A DNA stretch of 64,000 bases. It comes from Streptomyces zaomyceticus. GTDB taxonomy: Bacteria > Actinomycetota > Actinomycetes > Streptomycetales > Streptomycetaceae. This document shows positions 17,140-25,891 of the stretch, one piece after another (within the stretch, counting starts at the first letter, position 1; every line of letters starts with the position of its first letter). The stretch lies in the NCBI RefSeq assembly GCF_014656215.1, contig NZ_BNBZ01000031.1:20057-84056 (forward strand), in the 5' to 3' direction. A program made the position numbers and the translations under genes. The notes beneath the pieces were generated by a model. It did no database searches, had not been told where the DNA came from, and worked only from the letters and a program-made list of their open reading frames with translations.

Positions 17140-17580
17140 GTGATAGCTCAAGGTAAGGCCCGTCGTCGCTGCGTGGCGGTTGTTTCGATTCGCGCGCGGC
17201 TCGTCGCGGTGGCGCTAACGTCCTTGTTGGCTGCCGGTTGCGGCATGCTGAACGATCCGGTCAAGGAACGCTGGGAGTCCAGAACCGAGTTCTCACGTTG
17301 CGGCGAGGTGAGCCTGGATCAGGGTACGGAGATGCAGAAACAGGCGGCGCGGGAAATTGCCTGCCTCCAGCGAGCCCTCAAGAACGGCGAGAGCGCGGAA
17401 CTGAAGGTGACCTATCCCACCGTGGAGGGTGACCCGATTCGCGAGTACTACCGTTTGACGCCGCAAGGCAGGCTTGAGGTGTACACAGACAGCACAGACG
17501 ATCGTTACTCGGACCAGAAGTGGTCGTTCGCCGAGTGCTACACCCCGGAATGGCTGGCTGAGATCTCCTGCGATCTGTGA
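17140..17580 (+). CDS. Putative lipoprotein, unknown family
   Basis: This 146-residue protein begins at a GTG preceded by GGAAGGGGG. The signal RARLVAVALTSLLAAGC contains the lipobox LAAGC, so the mature protein should be lipid-anchored outside the membrane. The exported domain (about 115 residues) has four further Cys residues (SRCGEVS, EIACLQ, FAECYTP, EISCDL) that could make two disulfides. No family is recognised. The following 500 bases contain no clear partner gene. Confidence 0.7.
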   Translation: MIAQGKARRRCVAVVSIRARLVAVALTSLLAAGCGMLNDPVKERWESRTEFSRCGEVSLDQGTEMQKQAAREIACLQRALKNGESAELKVTYPTVEGDPIREYYRLTPQGRLEVYTDSTDDRYSDQKWSFAECYTPEWLAEISCDL

Positions 17581-18094
17581 CCAGCGCCAACGACCCGACC
17601 TGGCGCGATGAGGTCGTCGATTTGCCTCCCGGCGGCCGAATGGAACCACCCGTCAGACGCTTTCAACTACAGTCGCTGAGATTGGGAGCCGGCGAGCTGC
17701 CGGAGTACGGCTGAACGACACGCGCATCAGCCCCAATAGGACCGGTGCCGACACGGAGCGACAACACCGGCCACAGCCCACATCGCGGCCGCCTGCTCCG
17801 CATCCACCCGTTCCCGGTGGTCCGGTCAACGGACATCCGTGACGGCGGGGGCACGGCGCCCAACCCCACTCGGCAAGGCGTACGACGGGCCGAGTCGTCG
17901 CCCAGTTGAGCAGCGCCAGTACGACAGGCATCGACCATCGGGGGCCGCCCGGCTTGCGCCGCGCCGGGGCCGGCCCCGCGGGTGCGGATAGCAGGCGGCC
18001 GGGCGCACGGGCCTCCAAGCGCTCGTCGGCGTAGAACGGTCCGACGAGGGTCCGCCCACGAACTGACGGATCCTCATGCAATGGCGAGCGCCCT
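17581..18094. other. Intergenic region, no convincing gene
   Basis: Minus-strand open frames here (for example 17653-18138) are Arg/Pro-rich and have no domain. A phrase WSMPVVLALLNWATTRPVVRLAEWGW may be a decayed membrane-protein fragment, but nothing around it supports a gene. Confidence 0.4.
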
Positions 18095-18217
18095 TTACGT
18101 CTGGCCCGGCGGCCGGCCGCAGCAGGCGACGGTCTCACTCTGGTCGGCGCCGACCAGCGGCACTACCGCAAGCGCCGCCGCCAGTGCCACGAACAAACCG
18201 AGTACGGCTTTAGGCAC
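18095..18217 (-). CDS. Short secreted or membrane peptide (40 aa)
   Basis: This 40-residue ORF has a GTG start with a strong ribosome site (GAGGAGGAA) immediately upstream. It begins MPKAVLGLFVALAAALAVVP, a typical signal or anchor helix, and ends VGADQSETVACCGRPPGQT. The adjacent Cys pair near the C-terminus could form a disulfide or bind metal. A signal-peptidase site is possible at VGA-DQ, leaving about 16 residues outside. It is divergent from the DUF4259 gene. Short streptomycete secreted peptides of this shape are often missed. No family is known to me. Confidence 0.55.
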   Translation of the reverse strand: MPKAVLGLFVALAAALAVVPLVGADQSETVACCGRPPGQT

Positions 18218-18326
18218 TTCCTCCTCCTGATCGCTGGAATCCACTTCCGCTTCAAGCGGTCACCGATTCAGATGCACAAGGCGTGGCCAGTGCGACGATC
18301 CTCCAGACGGCCACGCAAGGAGAGAC

Positions 18327-18764
18327 ATGGGCACCTGGGATACCGGCCCCTTCGACAACGACACCGCCGCCGACTTCGGGGGTGATCTGGACGAGGCAGC
18401 GCGGGAAGAACGCGAACCCATGATCCGCGGCGTGCTCGTACGCGCCGCCAGCCTCGTGGACTTCCTCGGGATCTACGACGGCGAGCGGGCAGTGGCCGCA
18501 GCTGCCCTGGTCGTCGCCCAGCATCCTGACTGCGAGCCAGCATGTTTGAACTATGGCCCATCAGAGCCGGTGCCGGAGTTGCCCGCAGACCTTCGAATGC
18601 TCGCCGCCGACGCCCTGGACCAAGTGGTCTCCGGCCTGTCTGAACTCGCCGAACAGTGGGCCGAAGCTGCGAACTGGTCGAAATGGCGTCAGGAGATCAC
18701 CCGCCTCCGCGACCTCCTTGACCCTCCGATCCCGCCACAAGAGGAGGCCCTCTTCGAGATCTAA
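18327..18764 (+). CDS. DUF4259 protein
   Basis: This 145-residue soluble protein opens MGTWDTGPFDNDTAADFGGDLD, the recognised start of DUF4259 proteins, with AAGGAGAG upstream. The rest is helical (ERAVAAAALVVAQ; LRMLAADALDQVVSGLSELAEQW; WRQEITRLRDLLDP). These proteins are widespread singletons in actinobacteria and polymorphic-toxin neighbourhoods, and their role is unknown. No toxin gene is seen next to it here. Confidence 0.9.
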   Translation: MGTWDTGPFDNDTAADFGGDLDEAAREEREPMIRGVLVRAASLVDFLGIYDGERAVAAAALVVAQHPDCEPACLNYGPSEPVPELPADLRMLAADALDQVVSGLSELAEQWAEAANWSKWRQEITRLRDLLDPPIPPQEEALFEI

Positions 18765-18862
18765 TCGGTTACCCAAAGTCACAGCCCGCAGAACTTGAGC
18801 CAGAACCCGAAGTGGTGAACATTTTCCGTCCTTTCTCGTGGACGAAGCCACCCAAGGCCGAG

Positions 18863-18985
18863 TCACCGCGACAGCTCGGTGGTCAGAGCGGTGCCGTCGT
18901 CGACTTCCCCGGTCCGCAAGCCATGGATGTCCAGCAGCATGCCGTCCAGCGGCCCGCCGACCCGTTCGGCGTAGGTCCCGTTGCG
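18863..18985 (-). pseudogene. C-terminal remnant of a small streptomycete protein
   Basis: One minus-strand frame reads GTYAERVGGPLDGMLLDIHG then LRTGEVDDGTALTTELSR before a stop, which looks like conserved coding sequence (AELVGGPLDG-type proteins). Upstream in the same frame the sequence is low-quality Arg/Pro, while a neighbouring frame holds a plausible continuation (RRFVVGGGYHADQMNGD). This suggests a frameshifted gene. The family is not identified. Confidence 0.35.
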
Positions 18986-19228
18986 GGAGCGGGCCGGCGT
19001 TTGGGGTCGTCGTGGTCCGCGCCGTAGACGCGTCCGTTCAGCTGCTGCTCATCGCCGTTCATCTGATCAGCGTGGTAGCCGCCACCGACAACGAAGCGAC
19101 GCGCCGTCGACCCCGACCGGTGAGGATCCTCTTCCCCATGGCTGTCGCGTGGGAAGGACACCTCATGGAGTTAAGCCGTCAACATGACAGGCAGGGACAC
19201 CGGTCCGAAGACGTCGAATAGTTCATGA

Positions 19229-19723
19229 TCACAGGGATGTGTCGGGCGTGAAGGCGTACGTCCGAAGCGGATCCAGGTGCATCTCATGCGGGCCCATGCA
19301 GTCCGCGGCAAGGGTTGCCACGCCCGCCCCGCACACGCACGTCATGTTGGGTCCTCCGGTTCCAAGAGGTCCGCAGCAACCGTGGTGCATACCCGGAGAG
19401 CTGGCCAGTTGCAGGTTCAGCGTGTCCTCCGGGTGCACGATGGCAGAGTTTCGGGGGCCGGCAGGCGCCATGTCCGTCATCCCGGGCGGCATGAGGAGAG
19501 CCCGGCTCACAAGTGCGGACGGCGCCCGGGTACCTGGGGCCACGAAAGGGGCGCCCCAGGGTTCGGGATCCAAGGCATAACTGCCTCTCGGGACTGTCGA
19601 GGGCGCGAGCCGCGTCTTGCCGTGCCGGTCCCTGTCAAGCACCGAGATGTCCGGGATGCTCTGAAGCTCCTGCAGGTCCGGGGTGAGTTCGGCACCGCAC
19701 TTCGCGCAGTAGAAGACCGTCAT
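19229..19723 (-). CDS. Cys-rich zinc-ribbon-like protein (paralog of 60691-61251)
   Basis: This 164-residue protein opens MTVFYCAKCGAELTPDLQ, an N-terminal CxxC ribbon half. A central part (LAPSTVPRGSYALDPEPWGAPFV) is followed by GCCGPLGTGGPNMTCVCGAGVATLAADCMGPHEMHL. The order CxxC, CCG, CxCG..VAT...DC..P.E.HL is shared with the protein at 60691-61251, so the two are paralogs. Several Cys pairs predict zinc binding. The start ATG overlaps the stop of the upstream ORF (ATGA), implying coupling. Function is unknown. Confidence 0.8.
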   Translation of the reverse strand: MTVFYCAKCGAELTPDLQELQSIPDISVLDRDRHGKTRLAPSTVPRGSYALDPEPWGAPFVAPGTRAPSALVSRALLMPPGMTDMAPAGPRNSAIVHPEDTLNLQLASSPGMHHGCCGPLGTGGPNMTCVCGAGVATLAADCMGPHEMHLDPLRTYAFTPDTSL

Positions 19724-20028
19724 ACCAACCGTTGTATCCCACCGGCAGCCTCAGTCACGACCGCGTCCGCCTGCTCAGTCCGCCTGTCCGCGAGCTCCCC
19801 TGCGGCCGCCTTGCGGCTGGTCTCATCGGCTCCACGTGACCACCCGACATCGCCCAGCAGCCTATGAAGGGGGCCCAGCCCCGCTCGATGAGCAGGACCC
19901 CTGCCGTTCTTGGTGGTGGCCTTGCGGGCCTTGGTGAGCCAGACCTGGGACCCGATGTTGATGCGCGGGTCGGCGAAGGGCCGTTCCCTGGGCCCTTGGT
20001 GTGGTGCGGTCGCGTCGCTGCTGCCCAT
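19720..20028 (-). CDS. Hypothetical 102-aa protein coupled to the Cys-rich protein
   Basis: The evidence is mainly architectural: the ORF ends in TGA overlapping the ATG of the Cys-rich gene by four bases. It also contains a Lys/Thr-bearing segment (INIGSQVWLTKARKATTKNG) that a random GC-rich frame would rarely give. It starts at ATG 20028, 49 bases from the divergent HEAT gene, without a strong ribosome site. No family is recognised. The paralogous Cys-rich gene at 60.7 kb does not have this partner. Confidence 0.4.
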   Translation of the reverse strand: MGSSDATAPHQGPRERPFADPRINIGSQVWLTKARKATTKNGRGPAHRAGLGPLHRLLGDVGWSRGADETSRKAAAGELADRRTEQADAVVTEAAGGIQRLV

Positions 20029-20077
20029 GGCGCCGACTCGTCGACTGTGTGTCGAGCCGGGCGATAGGGTCGCGGGC

Positions 20078-22060
20078 ATGGAGGAGGGACTGAACGCGGT
20101 TGACTGGGCGGCGCTGAGGCACAACTACGGGTCTGCCGAGGACGTGCCCGACCTCTTGCGTCGATGTGCGGGGCCGGATCCGGACGACGCCGTCGACGCA
20201 GCGTTCGATCTGCTCAACCAGCTCTTCCACCAGGGTGGCTGGATCTGCTCAGCGGCACCGGCTGCGCTGCCCTTTCTGTTGCGCCTGGCCGCGAGTCCGG
20301 CTGTCCCGCTCCCGAGTCGCCGCGCGGTGCTGGAGCTGGTGTGGAGACTGGCGGCCGAGGCCGGGCAGGTAGCGGAAAGGTTCCTTGATCCTGGCTGGCA
20401 GTCGGCATGGGAACGGGCTCTTCCGAAGGTGCTCGTCCTGCTCACTGATCCCGCCCCGGGCATTCGGCGGGACTCGGCCCACCTACTCGCTGTCTGCGAC
20501 AGCCCCGGTGAACTCGTCCTGCCGACGCTTGTGCGGGCCTGGCAGGCAGAGGTCGATCCGGCGACTCGTCTCGACGTGGTCCTCGCGCTCGGCAGGGCGG
20601 TGGGACGGGAGCCGGCTGGACCGCAGGCCACCGAGGTCCTGGAGGTACTCCGCGGGCTGCTCGACGGCCCGGAGGCGCAGACCCGCCTGGCGGCGGTGCA
20701 CGCGCTCGCCCCGGCCGCTCCGAACCTTCCCGTACAACGGGTCGACCTCCTGCTGGAAGCAGTCCGGGACCCGAGCGTCGAGCTGTGGCGCCACACAAGC
20801 TCGGTTGATGCCGGCATCAAAGGTGTCCACCACTGGACGGCGGCGTTGTTCACCGGGCCGTCCCCCACCTTCACCCTCGGCCTGCTGGAGGACCATCCCG
20901 ACGACGACCAGCGGGTCGGCGCACTGGCCCAGGCAGGCGCGTTGCTCGCGCAGTGGCGTTCGGTGACCGCCGACCTCCTTCCTTCCCTCGCCGCTCGGCT
21001 GGACGATCCCACCCTTGAGGTCCGGTTCCGGGCGGCCGAGCTGCTGGCCTGCCTCGGCCCGGCCGCCGTGGCCCACGCCGACGAGGTCGCCGTCCTGCTC
21101 GACGACACCGCCGCGCGGGACACCCGGAAGCGGCAGACCGCCGCCGAGGCCGCCTTGTGGGCGCTGGCCCGGATGAACGATCCGCGCTGCGTGCCGGGCC
21201 TGATCAAGCTGATGACTGACACACGATCGGGCTTCGCTACAGGCTCCCCTGGCTATCCCGTCACCGACGGCCTGCACCATGCTGTCCTCCCCTCGGTCCA
21301 CGAGGTTCTGGGCTGTCTTCCTGACCACGCCGAGCTATTCCTGCCGGCGATCGGCGAGCAGCTTGATGCCGTCACGGACGACCGTGTGCTCAACAGCCTC
21401 TGCCGGGTGCTCGCGGGTTGGGGGCCCGCCGCGAAGGCAGCGGTTCCCCAGCTGCTCGGTCTCTTGGAGGACGATCGGACCTGGGCAGCGGCAGCGAAGG
21501 TGCTGGCACGGATCGGGGTGGCGGGGAACGGGGCACGAGACCTGTTGTTGGCCCGATCGAGCAGCGGCGAAGCACGCGCAGAAGTCGCAGCCTGGGCGTA
21601 CTGGAAGGTTGGCGGCGAGCCTGGACCGGCCCTGGAAGCGCTTGGACACGTCGCCGCCGAGGGAAGCATCCGACGTCCTTCCCTGCGCATGCTCGCTGAC
21701 CTCGGCCCTCACGCTGCCTTCTACGCGGACCAGCTTCGGGTTATGGCTGCCGACAACGACCCCTGGACCCGCGTCGAGGCGGGGCATGCGCTCTGGGCCA
21801 CGACTGGCGATTTCGAGACCAGCGTCCCGGCCATGACGAGTGCCGTTCAGGAGCTGACCAACGGCGTCTATCTCCCCGTCATGCTCCCCGCCGTTCGATA
21901 CCTGACCCAGGTCGGCCGCCCCGCTCGACCCGCCGCGCAGCTCCTCCGCGGCGTGCTGACTGGTGATCAGCGGCTTCGCAGCAACGGCTGCTGGCGGGGC
22001 TTCACCCAGGACGAAGCCATCCGAGCCGCGCTCGAAGAACTGCTCGCCGCCTGCGACTGA
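20078..22060 (+). CDS. HEAT/armadillo-like repeat protein
   Basis: This 660-residue protein starts MEEGLNAVDWAALRHNYGSAEDVP. It is built of alpha-helical HEAT-like pairs, for example LPTLVRAWQAEVDPATRLDVVLALG, VRFRAAELLACLGPAAVAHADEVAVLL and AALWALARMNDPRCVPGLIKLM. The repeats continue to LPAVRYLTQVGRPARPAAQLL near the end. There is no signal peptide or membrane helix. Such scaffolds bind proteins and are seen in streptomycetes as stand-alone proteins of unknown role. Catalytic residues of HEAT-type lyases (phycobilin lyase EZ) are not evident. The start at 20078 was chosen over upstream in-frame codons because the N-terminal helix begins there. Confidence 0.85.
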   Translation: MEEGLNAVDWAALRHNYGSAEDVPDLLRRCAGPDPDDAVDAAFDLLNQLFHQGGWICSAAPAALPFLLRLAASPAVPLPSRRAVLELVWRLAAEAGQVAERFLDPGWQSAWERALPKVLVLLTDPAPGIRRDSAHLLAVCDSPGELVLPTLVRAWQAEVDPATRLDVVLALGRAVGREPAGPQATEVLEVLRGLLDGPEAQTRLAAVHALAPAAPNLPVQRVDLLLEAVRDPSVELWRHTSSVDAGIKGVHHWTAALFTGPSPTFTLGLLEDHPDDDQRVGALAQAGALLAQWRSVTADLLPSLAARLDDPTLEVRFRAAELLACLGPAAVAHADEVAVLLDDTAARDTRKRQTAAEAALWALARMNDPRCVPGLIKLMTDTRSGFATGSPGYPVTDGLHHAVLPSVHEVLGCLPDHAELFLPAIGEQLDAVTDDRVLNSLCRVLAGWGPAAKAAVPQLLGLLEDDRTWAAAAKVLARIGVAGNGARDLLLARSSSGEARAEVAAWAYWKVGGEPGPALEALGHVAAEGSIRRPSLRMLADLGPHAAFYADQLRVMAADNDPWTRVEAGHALWATTGDFETSVPAMTSAVQELTNGVYLPVMLPAVRYLTQVGRPARPAAQLLRGVLTGDQRLRSNGCWRGFTQDEAIRAALEELLAACD

Positions 22061-22725
22061 CTGGCCGTCTCTGCGTGAGCGGCGGCAGGCTCAGGTGATC
22101 TCCCCGCCCCTTGCGTGATCTTTCCCGGCGTGCCGAACTCGTGTCGGTGTGTCGTGGAGAGCCTGCGTGAGCACGGAGTTCGGCCAGTTTGAAGGGCCCT
22201 GGATGCTCACCTGGGAGGAAAGCGTGGACGCTCACGCAATGCGTACGCGGTCGGTGCCGACCGCCCCGTCTACTTCAACACCGCAGCTGAACTCGCGGCG
22301 CCATCTGGCTGCCCCACTCCAAGACGTGCAGGTTTCCAGCGTCACCGGGATGTCCGCCCCTGCGGAGGCGCAGCCTGGGCAGGGGGCCTGCGCGAGAAGG
22401 CACGGGAACTGGGACACCGCATGCCCCGCTGACAAGAACAGCCGCGTCCGACGAACCGAGCACAATGCCTCACCGCTATATCTCGCCAAACGAACGACGC
22501 CTCAGCTGCTCAGCGGAGACAGACTCGCTGCTCAACACCGGAACCGAAGGTCGCTGGCAAGCGCTGAGGCAGCCTCTCAGGTAGTTGGATTTATGGAGGA
22601 ACAGCCCTCGTTCGCCTCCTAGAGACTGCTGGATGCGGCAAGGGCTCGGGTGGCAGCGAAGCAGCGAGGGCCAGCGCGACATGCCCGGAACGTCGTTACA
22701 GCACCCTGTCATCGCTGCGCATCGG
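22061..22725. other. Intergenic region with a possible hairpin, no convincing gene
   Basis: A GCCGAACTC / GAGTTCGGC inverted pair (22132-22140 and 22176-22184) could terminate the HEAT gene. Short frames in 22149-22640 (for example STEFGQFEGPWMLTWEESVDAHA) may be remnants, but none carries a domain. Confidence 0.45.
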
Positions 22726-23295
22726 TCACCCCTCGGCCGGGCTACGAGGTCGGTCGCGGTGAGCCCGCCACGCAGCGAGCGCTTCGGTCCGACTGCCAGC
22801 CGGATGCTCGGCATGCCAGTCACGCAGAAAGCGGTTGAGCTCGAACTGCGCGCCGATCTCCTGAACCTGGGCAGCGGTCTGGCGCGTGGCGTGCCAGTGG
22901 GCGACGGCGTCGGCCAGGGTGCGCCCTGCGCCTTCGGCAACGAACGCTCGCATGTACGCGTCGAAGTGGAAGCTCGGGCCGATCTCCCGGCGGAAGTATT
23001 CGCGCAGGACCTGACTGCACCGCTGCCCCTCGGGAAGCACGGTGGAGCCGTTTACCGGCGCACCAAGCTGGCGGCCGGCGCTGCGCGTCCGGGACGCCGC
23101 CGCCGCCGGGGCGACGCCGTCCAACGCGGCCCGCAGTCGCTCCGTCAGCGCCACCTTCCCACCGCTCCGCGACACACCGATCTCCCGGGCAAGCACGGTC
23201 AGCTCGGCCAGCGTCCAGTACCAGCGGGCCAACTCGTCCCCACTCAGCGCCGCGCTCAGCTCCGGTCGCGTCTCAGCACCCGCGTTCGAACTCAT
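22726..23295 (-). CDS. SAP-domain protein with DUF6434-like C-terminus
   Basis: This 189-residue protein begins MSSNAGAETRPELSAALSGDELARWYW. Residues about 25-60 (LAELTVLAREIGVSRSGGKVALTERL) match a SAP helix-extended-loop-helix motif, usually nucleic-acid binding. The C-terminal half (CSQVLREYFRREIGPSFHF, LADAVAHWHATR) resembles the DUF6434 module that often accompanies SAP in bacteria. It is cytoplasmic with no catalytic motif. The start is the ATG with GGGGAC just upstream. It may be a small DNA- or RNA-binding protein of the accessory zone. Confidence 0.75.
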   Translation of the reverse strand: MSSNAGAETRPELSAALSGDELARWYWTLAELTVLAREIGVSRSGGKVALTERLRAALDGVAPAAAASRTRSAGRQLGAPVNGSTVLPEGQRCSQVLREYFRREIGPSFHFDAYMRAFVAEGAGRTLADAVAHWHATRQTAAQVQEIGAQFELNRFLRDWHAEHPAGSRTEALAAWRAHRDRPRSPAEG

Positions 23296-23689
23296 GTCCC
23301 CATGATAAGTGTCCCGTCTCAGCAGATACTGCAGATGCAGGGCCGGTGACCTGTGGGCTGACAGGTTGCGTCGAGACTCACGGCAGGTGGAACGAGGCGT
23401 CCCGGGAGGGCCGTGGAGGGAGTCGAGTGCTCGACTCACCGATCATGGCGAGGGAGCGGAGCCCTGCGCCGGACTCCGGCAGGACGGTGAGACTCCTGGT
23501 CCCATGATTCGCGGTGAAGGTGCAACTCGGTGCGCGCGACGTTGCGAAGCACGCACTGCTCGGCCTCGCCGAAGGTCAGGTTTCCCCGGCCTTTTCCAGC
23601 GGCCCGCTCCACCGGGCCTCGGCGCGGTCGTCCACGTCCGGGTGAAGTCTTTCCCTCTAGCCGGGGACAGTCGCTGATCACATGCGGTG
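23296..23689. other. Intergenic region, no convincing gene
   Basis: It should hold the promoter of the SAP-domain gene. Open frames present have no domain or ribosome site. Confidence 0.45.
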
Positions 23690-24063
23690 AATGGGTCGCG
23701 TGGATCGCACGTACGAGCTGTCAAAGGGGCTTCACGTCGGCCCCTCGCCCGCCGATCGGGCCCGTCCTGGCGCAAAAGCACCACCTGATCGTCGACCGTC
23801 ACGGAACCCCGCTCGCCGCCACGCTCACCGGCGGTAACCGGCACGACGTCACCCAGCTCCTGCCCCCGCTTGACAGCATCCCGTCGATCCGGGGACTGCG
23901 GGGGCATCCCCGCCACAAGCCCCGACGCCTGGCTGCACCAGTTCAAATGGCTCCGAACCCACTACGGAAGACGCGCCGATCTCCATCAGGGCCCGCTCGA
24001 ACTGGCCTGCAGCCTGATACGTCTGCACCGGCTCCAACGGACGCCCAATCGCTCGGTCAGTAG
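23690..24063 (+). pseudogene. IS5-family transposase remnant with internal deletion
   Basis: One frame reads KHHLIVDRHGTPLAATLTGG then NRHDVTQLLPPLDSIPSI and RGHPRHKPRR. A different frame immediately after reads AWLHQFKWLRTHYGRRADLHQGPLELACSLIRLHRL. These are the catalytic-middle and C-terminal blocks of an IS5-type DDE transposase. The segment between them (about 40 residues, including the GYD..RRLL region) is missing. It overlaps the end of the next gene by seven bases. Confidence 0.82.
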
Positions 24064-24365
24064 CGGAGGCGAGCTTCAGCCCCATCAATACGCACCATGC
24101 AGTCCTTGAAGAGCTGCAACGGAGGCTGCCGGCCGTCAAACGGAGCCAGTGTGAGCCCCATATCCTGCAACGGCTTGGCCAGGGCGACGAACCTGAGCCC
24201 ATCCGGGTCCGAGCCCCTATAGGCCGCCCATGCCTCGAACAACGGCCTCACACTCTCCCAGCCAGGTCCCGGGGTGAAGCGCGCCAGGAAGAACGGCTGA
24301 TCACAGCCGTACTCGCTGAGCTCACCGACCAGAACATCTCCCTGCAAGAGCTGCCACCTCGTCAT
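24057..24365 (-). CDS. Hypothetical 102-aa protein
   Basis: This ORF starts MTRWQLLQGDVLVGELSEYGCDQPFFLARF and continues TPGPGWESVRPLFEAWAAY. It has a mixed alpha/beta composition normal for a folded protein rather than a shadow frame. Homologs of similar wording are common in streptomycetes as stand-alone genes, but I cannot name the family. Its 3' end reaches into the transposase remnant, so the last residues may be altered by the insertion. Confidence 0.65.
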   Translation of the reverse strand: MTRWQLLQGDVLVGELSEYGCDQPFFLARFTPGPGWESVRPLFEAWAAYRGSDPDGLRFVALAKPLQDMGLTLAPFDGRQPPLQLFKDCMVRIDGAEARLRY

Positions 24366-24682
24366 CTGGTGTCCCCATCCCCCCCACCGCCCAGTCGAGT
24401 GCGCATCATCGCAGCGCGCAACTCTCTGGCCAAGCGCTTCATCCTGAAACGATGATCTAGGCCTGACTACCGAACGCTGTGGTGCTGTCCTCTCGACCGG
24501 TGCGCCCTCGGCCGGGGGCTGACGGGGTTCACAGCCGAATAGTGGGACACGAGGGGTTGATTCCCGCCATATTCCTGGTCTTCCCAGAACTCCTGGGCGG
24601 CGGGTGGGTAGCGTCTGCGGTCATCACTCGGCCGGGATCTGGCTCCGGCCGGCGCTGTTCAGAACAGAAGGAGCGGGAAACG
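24366..24682. promoter_or_regulatory. Divergent spacer upstream of the roadblock-like gene
   Basis: It separates the minus-strand hypothetical gene from the plus-strand roadblock-like gene and should contain both promoters. I see no palindrome or hairpin of note. Confidence 0.35.
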
Positions 24683-25057
24683 ATGCTGACTGTGGAGACG
24701 TCTCTGAAGGAGGCGATGACCTCGATCGAGGGGAGCGTGGCGGTCGCGCTGGTCGACTACACGAGCGGCATGGCGCTGGGATCGCTGGGCGGGGGCAAGG
24801 AGCTCGATCTCACGGTGGCCGCGGCGGCGAACACCGATGTGATCCGGGCAAAGGTCCGCACGATGGAGATGTTGGGTCTCAAGGACGACATCGAGGATGT
24901 GCTGATCACCCTCGGTACCCAGTACCACCTCATGCGGCTGATCAAGGGCCGCGGGGGCAACGGCCTGTTCCTCTACCTCGTTCTGGACAAGGGCCGGGCG
25001 AACTTGGCCATGGCCCGGCATCAGCTCAGGCGCATCGAGGCCGAACTGGAACTGTAG
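24683..25057 (+). CDS. Roadblock/LC7-like protein
   Basis: This 124-residue protein starts at an ATG with AAGGAG nine bases upstream. The pattern is that of a roadblock/longin fold: LKEAMTSIEGSVAVALVDYTSGMALGSLGGG, then a helix (LTVAAAANTDVIRAKVRTMEML), a strand (DVLITLGTQYHLMRLI) and FLYLVLDKGRANLAMARHQLRRIE. Roadblock proteins partner small GTPases in conservon-type operons. Here no GTPase, histidine kinase or DUF742 gene is adjacent, so it may act alone. An ArsR-like regulator follows 190 bases downstream. Confidence 0.78.
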   Translation: MLTVETSLKEAMTSIEGSVAVALVDYTSGMALGSLGGGKELDLTVAAAANTDVIRAKVRTMEMLGLKDDIEDVLITLGTQYHLMRLIKGRGGNGLFLYLVLDKGRANLAMARHQLRRIEAELEL

Positions 25058-25245
25058 CCGTCTCCTTTCCCGGCTCCGCTTGCCCATGAATTGAAGAAGT
25101 CTTCAACTCCGCACATCCGAATGTGCTCAGTTCAGGGCAGGTTGGGCCGGGAGCCGGGAGGATGGCTGGGGCTTGGTATCGAGGATCCGGCAGGTCCAGT
25201 CGCCGGCCCTGAAATGGTCGAACCGTGGGTTTGGAGTGTTGTCGC

Positions 25246-25620
25246 ATGCAGGTGCCGCTGTATCAGGCCAAGGCAGAGTTCTTCCGCATGCTCGGGCATC
25301 CCGTCCGGATCCGTGTGCTGGAGCTGCTCCAAAACGGTCCAGTACCCGTACGCGAACTCCTGAATGTGATCGAGATCGAACCGTCGAACCTCTCCCAGCA
25401 ACTTGCGGTACTGAGACGGTCCGGCATCGTGATCTCCATTCGTGACGGTGCCACCGTCAGCTACGCCCTTGCCGGCGGCGACGTGGCGGAACTTCTGCGC
25501 GCCGCACGACGCATCCTCACTGAACTCCTGGCCGGACAGAATGAACTCCTTGCCGAGCTCCGGCACACCGACAGCCCGGCGCAGGCAGGCTCCACGACCA
25601 TCTCCTCTCCCGGTAGATGA
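25246..25620 (+). CDS. ArsR-family helix-turn-helix regulator
   Basis: This 124-residue winged-helix protein reads QAKAEFFRMLGHPVRIRVLELL, then VRELLNVIEIEPSNLSQQLAVLRRSGIVISIRDGATVSYAL, the recognition helix and wing. No metal-site CxCxL in helix 3 is present, so it is not a classical arsenic/cadmium sensor. The ATG at 25246 is chosen (GGAG upstream); a GTG at 25225 is possible. The target is unknown. Related proteins in actinobacteria accompany SulP transporters, but none is present here. Confidence 0.85.
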   Translation: MQVPLYQAKAEFFRMLGHPVRIRVLELLQNGPVPVRELLNVIEIEPSNLSQQLAVLRRSGIVISIRDGATVSYALAGGDVAELLRAARRILTELLAGQNELLAELRHTDSPAQAGSTTISSPGR

Positions 25621-25651
25621 CCCCGGACCGCCGCGGTCGTTGAACGCGTCG

Positions 25652-25891
25652 ATGCCTTCAGAACGTACGAATCCGGAACGGCTGGGCGGTCGAGACGACC
25701 GTGGTTGGACCTCGTTTGCACCGCCGGCCGTTCCGGAGGCCGGCGAGATACTCATCCACCAGATCGTCGCTACGGTCCGGGCCGGCGATGATCCGGCGAT
25801 CCAGGACTTGGTGACCCAGGTCGCCGGGGTCGCCGACGCCACACTGCTTCTGCGACTGCACCGACGCCTCCATGAGAATGTCTCCCGCTGA
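25652..25891 (+). CDS. Small hypothetical protein (79 aa)
   Basis: This ORF starts MPSERTNPERLGGRDDRGW. Its second half (ILIHQIVATVRAGDDPAIQD then VAGVADATLLLRLHRRLHEN) is a plausible helical domain and shows real-gene composition. It begins 31 bases after the ArsR-like gene on the same strand, so the two may be co-transcribed. I do not recognise a family. Confidence 0.45.
   Translation: MPSERTNPERLGGRDDRGWTSFAPPAVPEAGEILIHQIVATVRAGDDPAIQDLVTQVAGVADATLLLRLHRRLHENVSR

Noticed and set aside
17653..18138. 161-residue minus-strand ORF
   Set aside because: It is Arg/Pro/Gly-rich with no domain and no ribosome site. Only one short hydrophobic phrase looks protein-like.
24683..25620. Conservon-type operon (roadblock plus GTPase)
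   Set aside because: No histidine kinase, DUF742 or GTPase gene is present. Only a roadblock-like protein and an ArsR-like regulator are seen.
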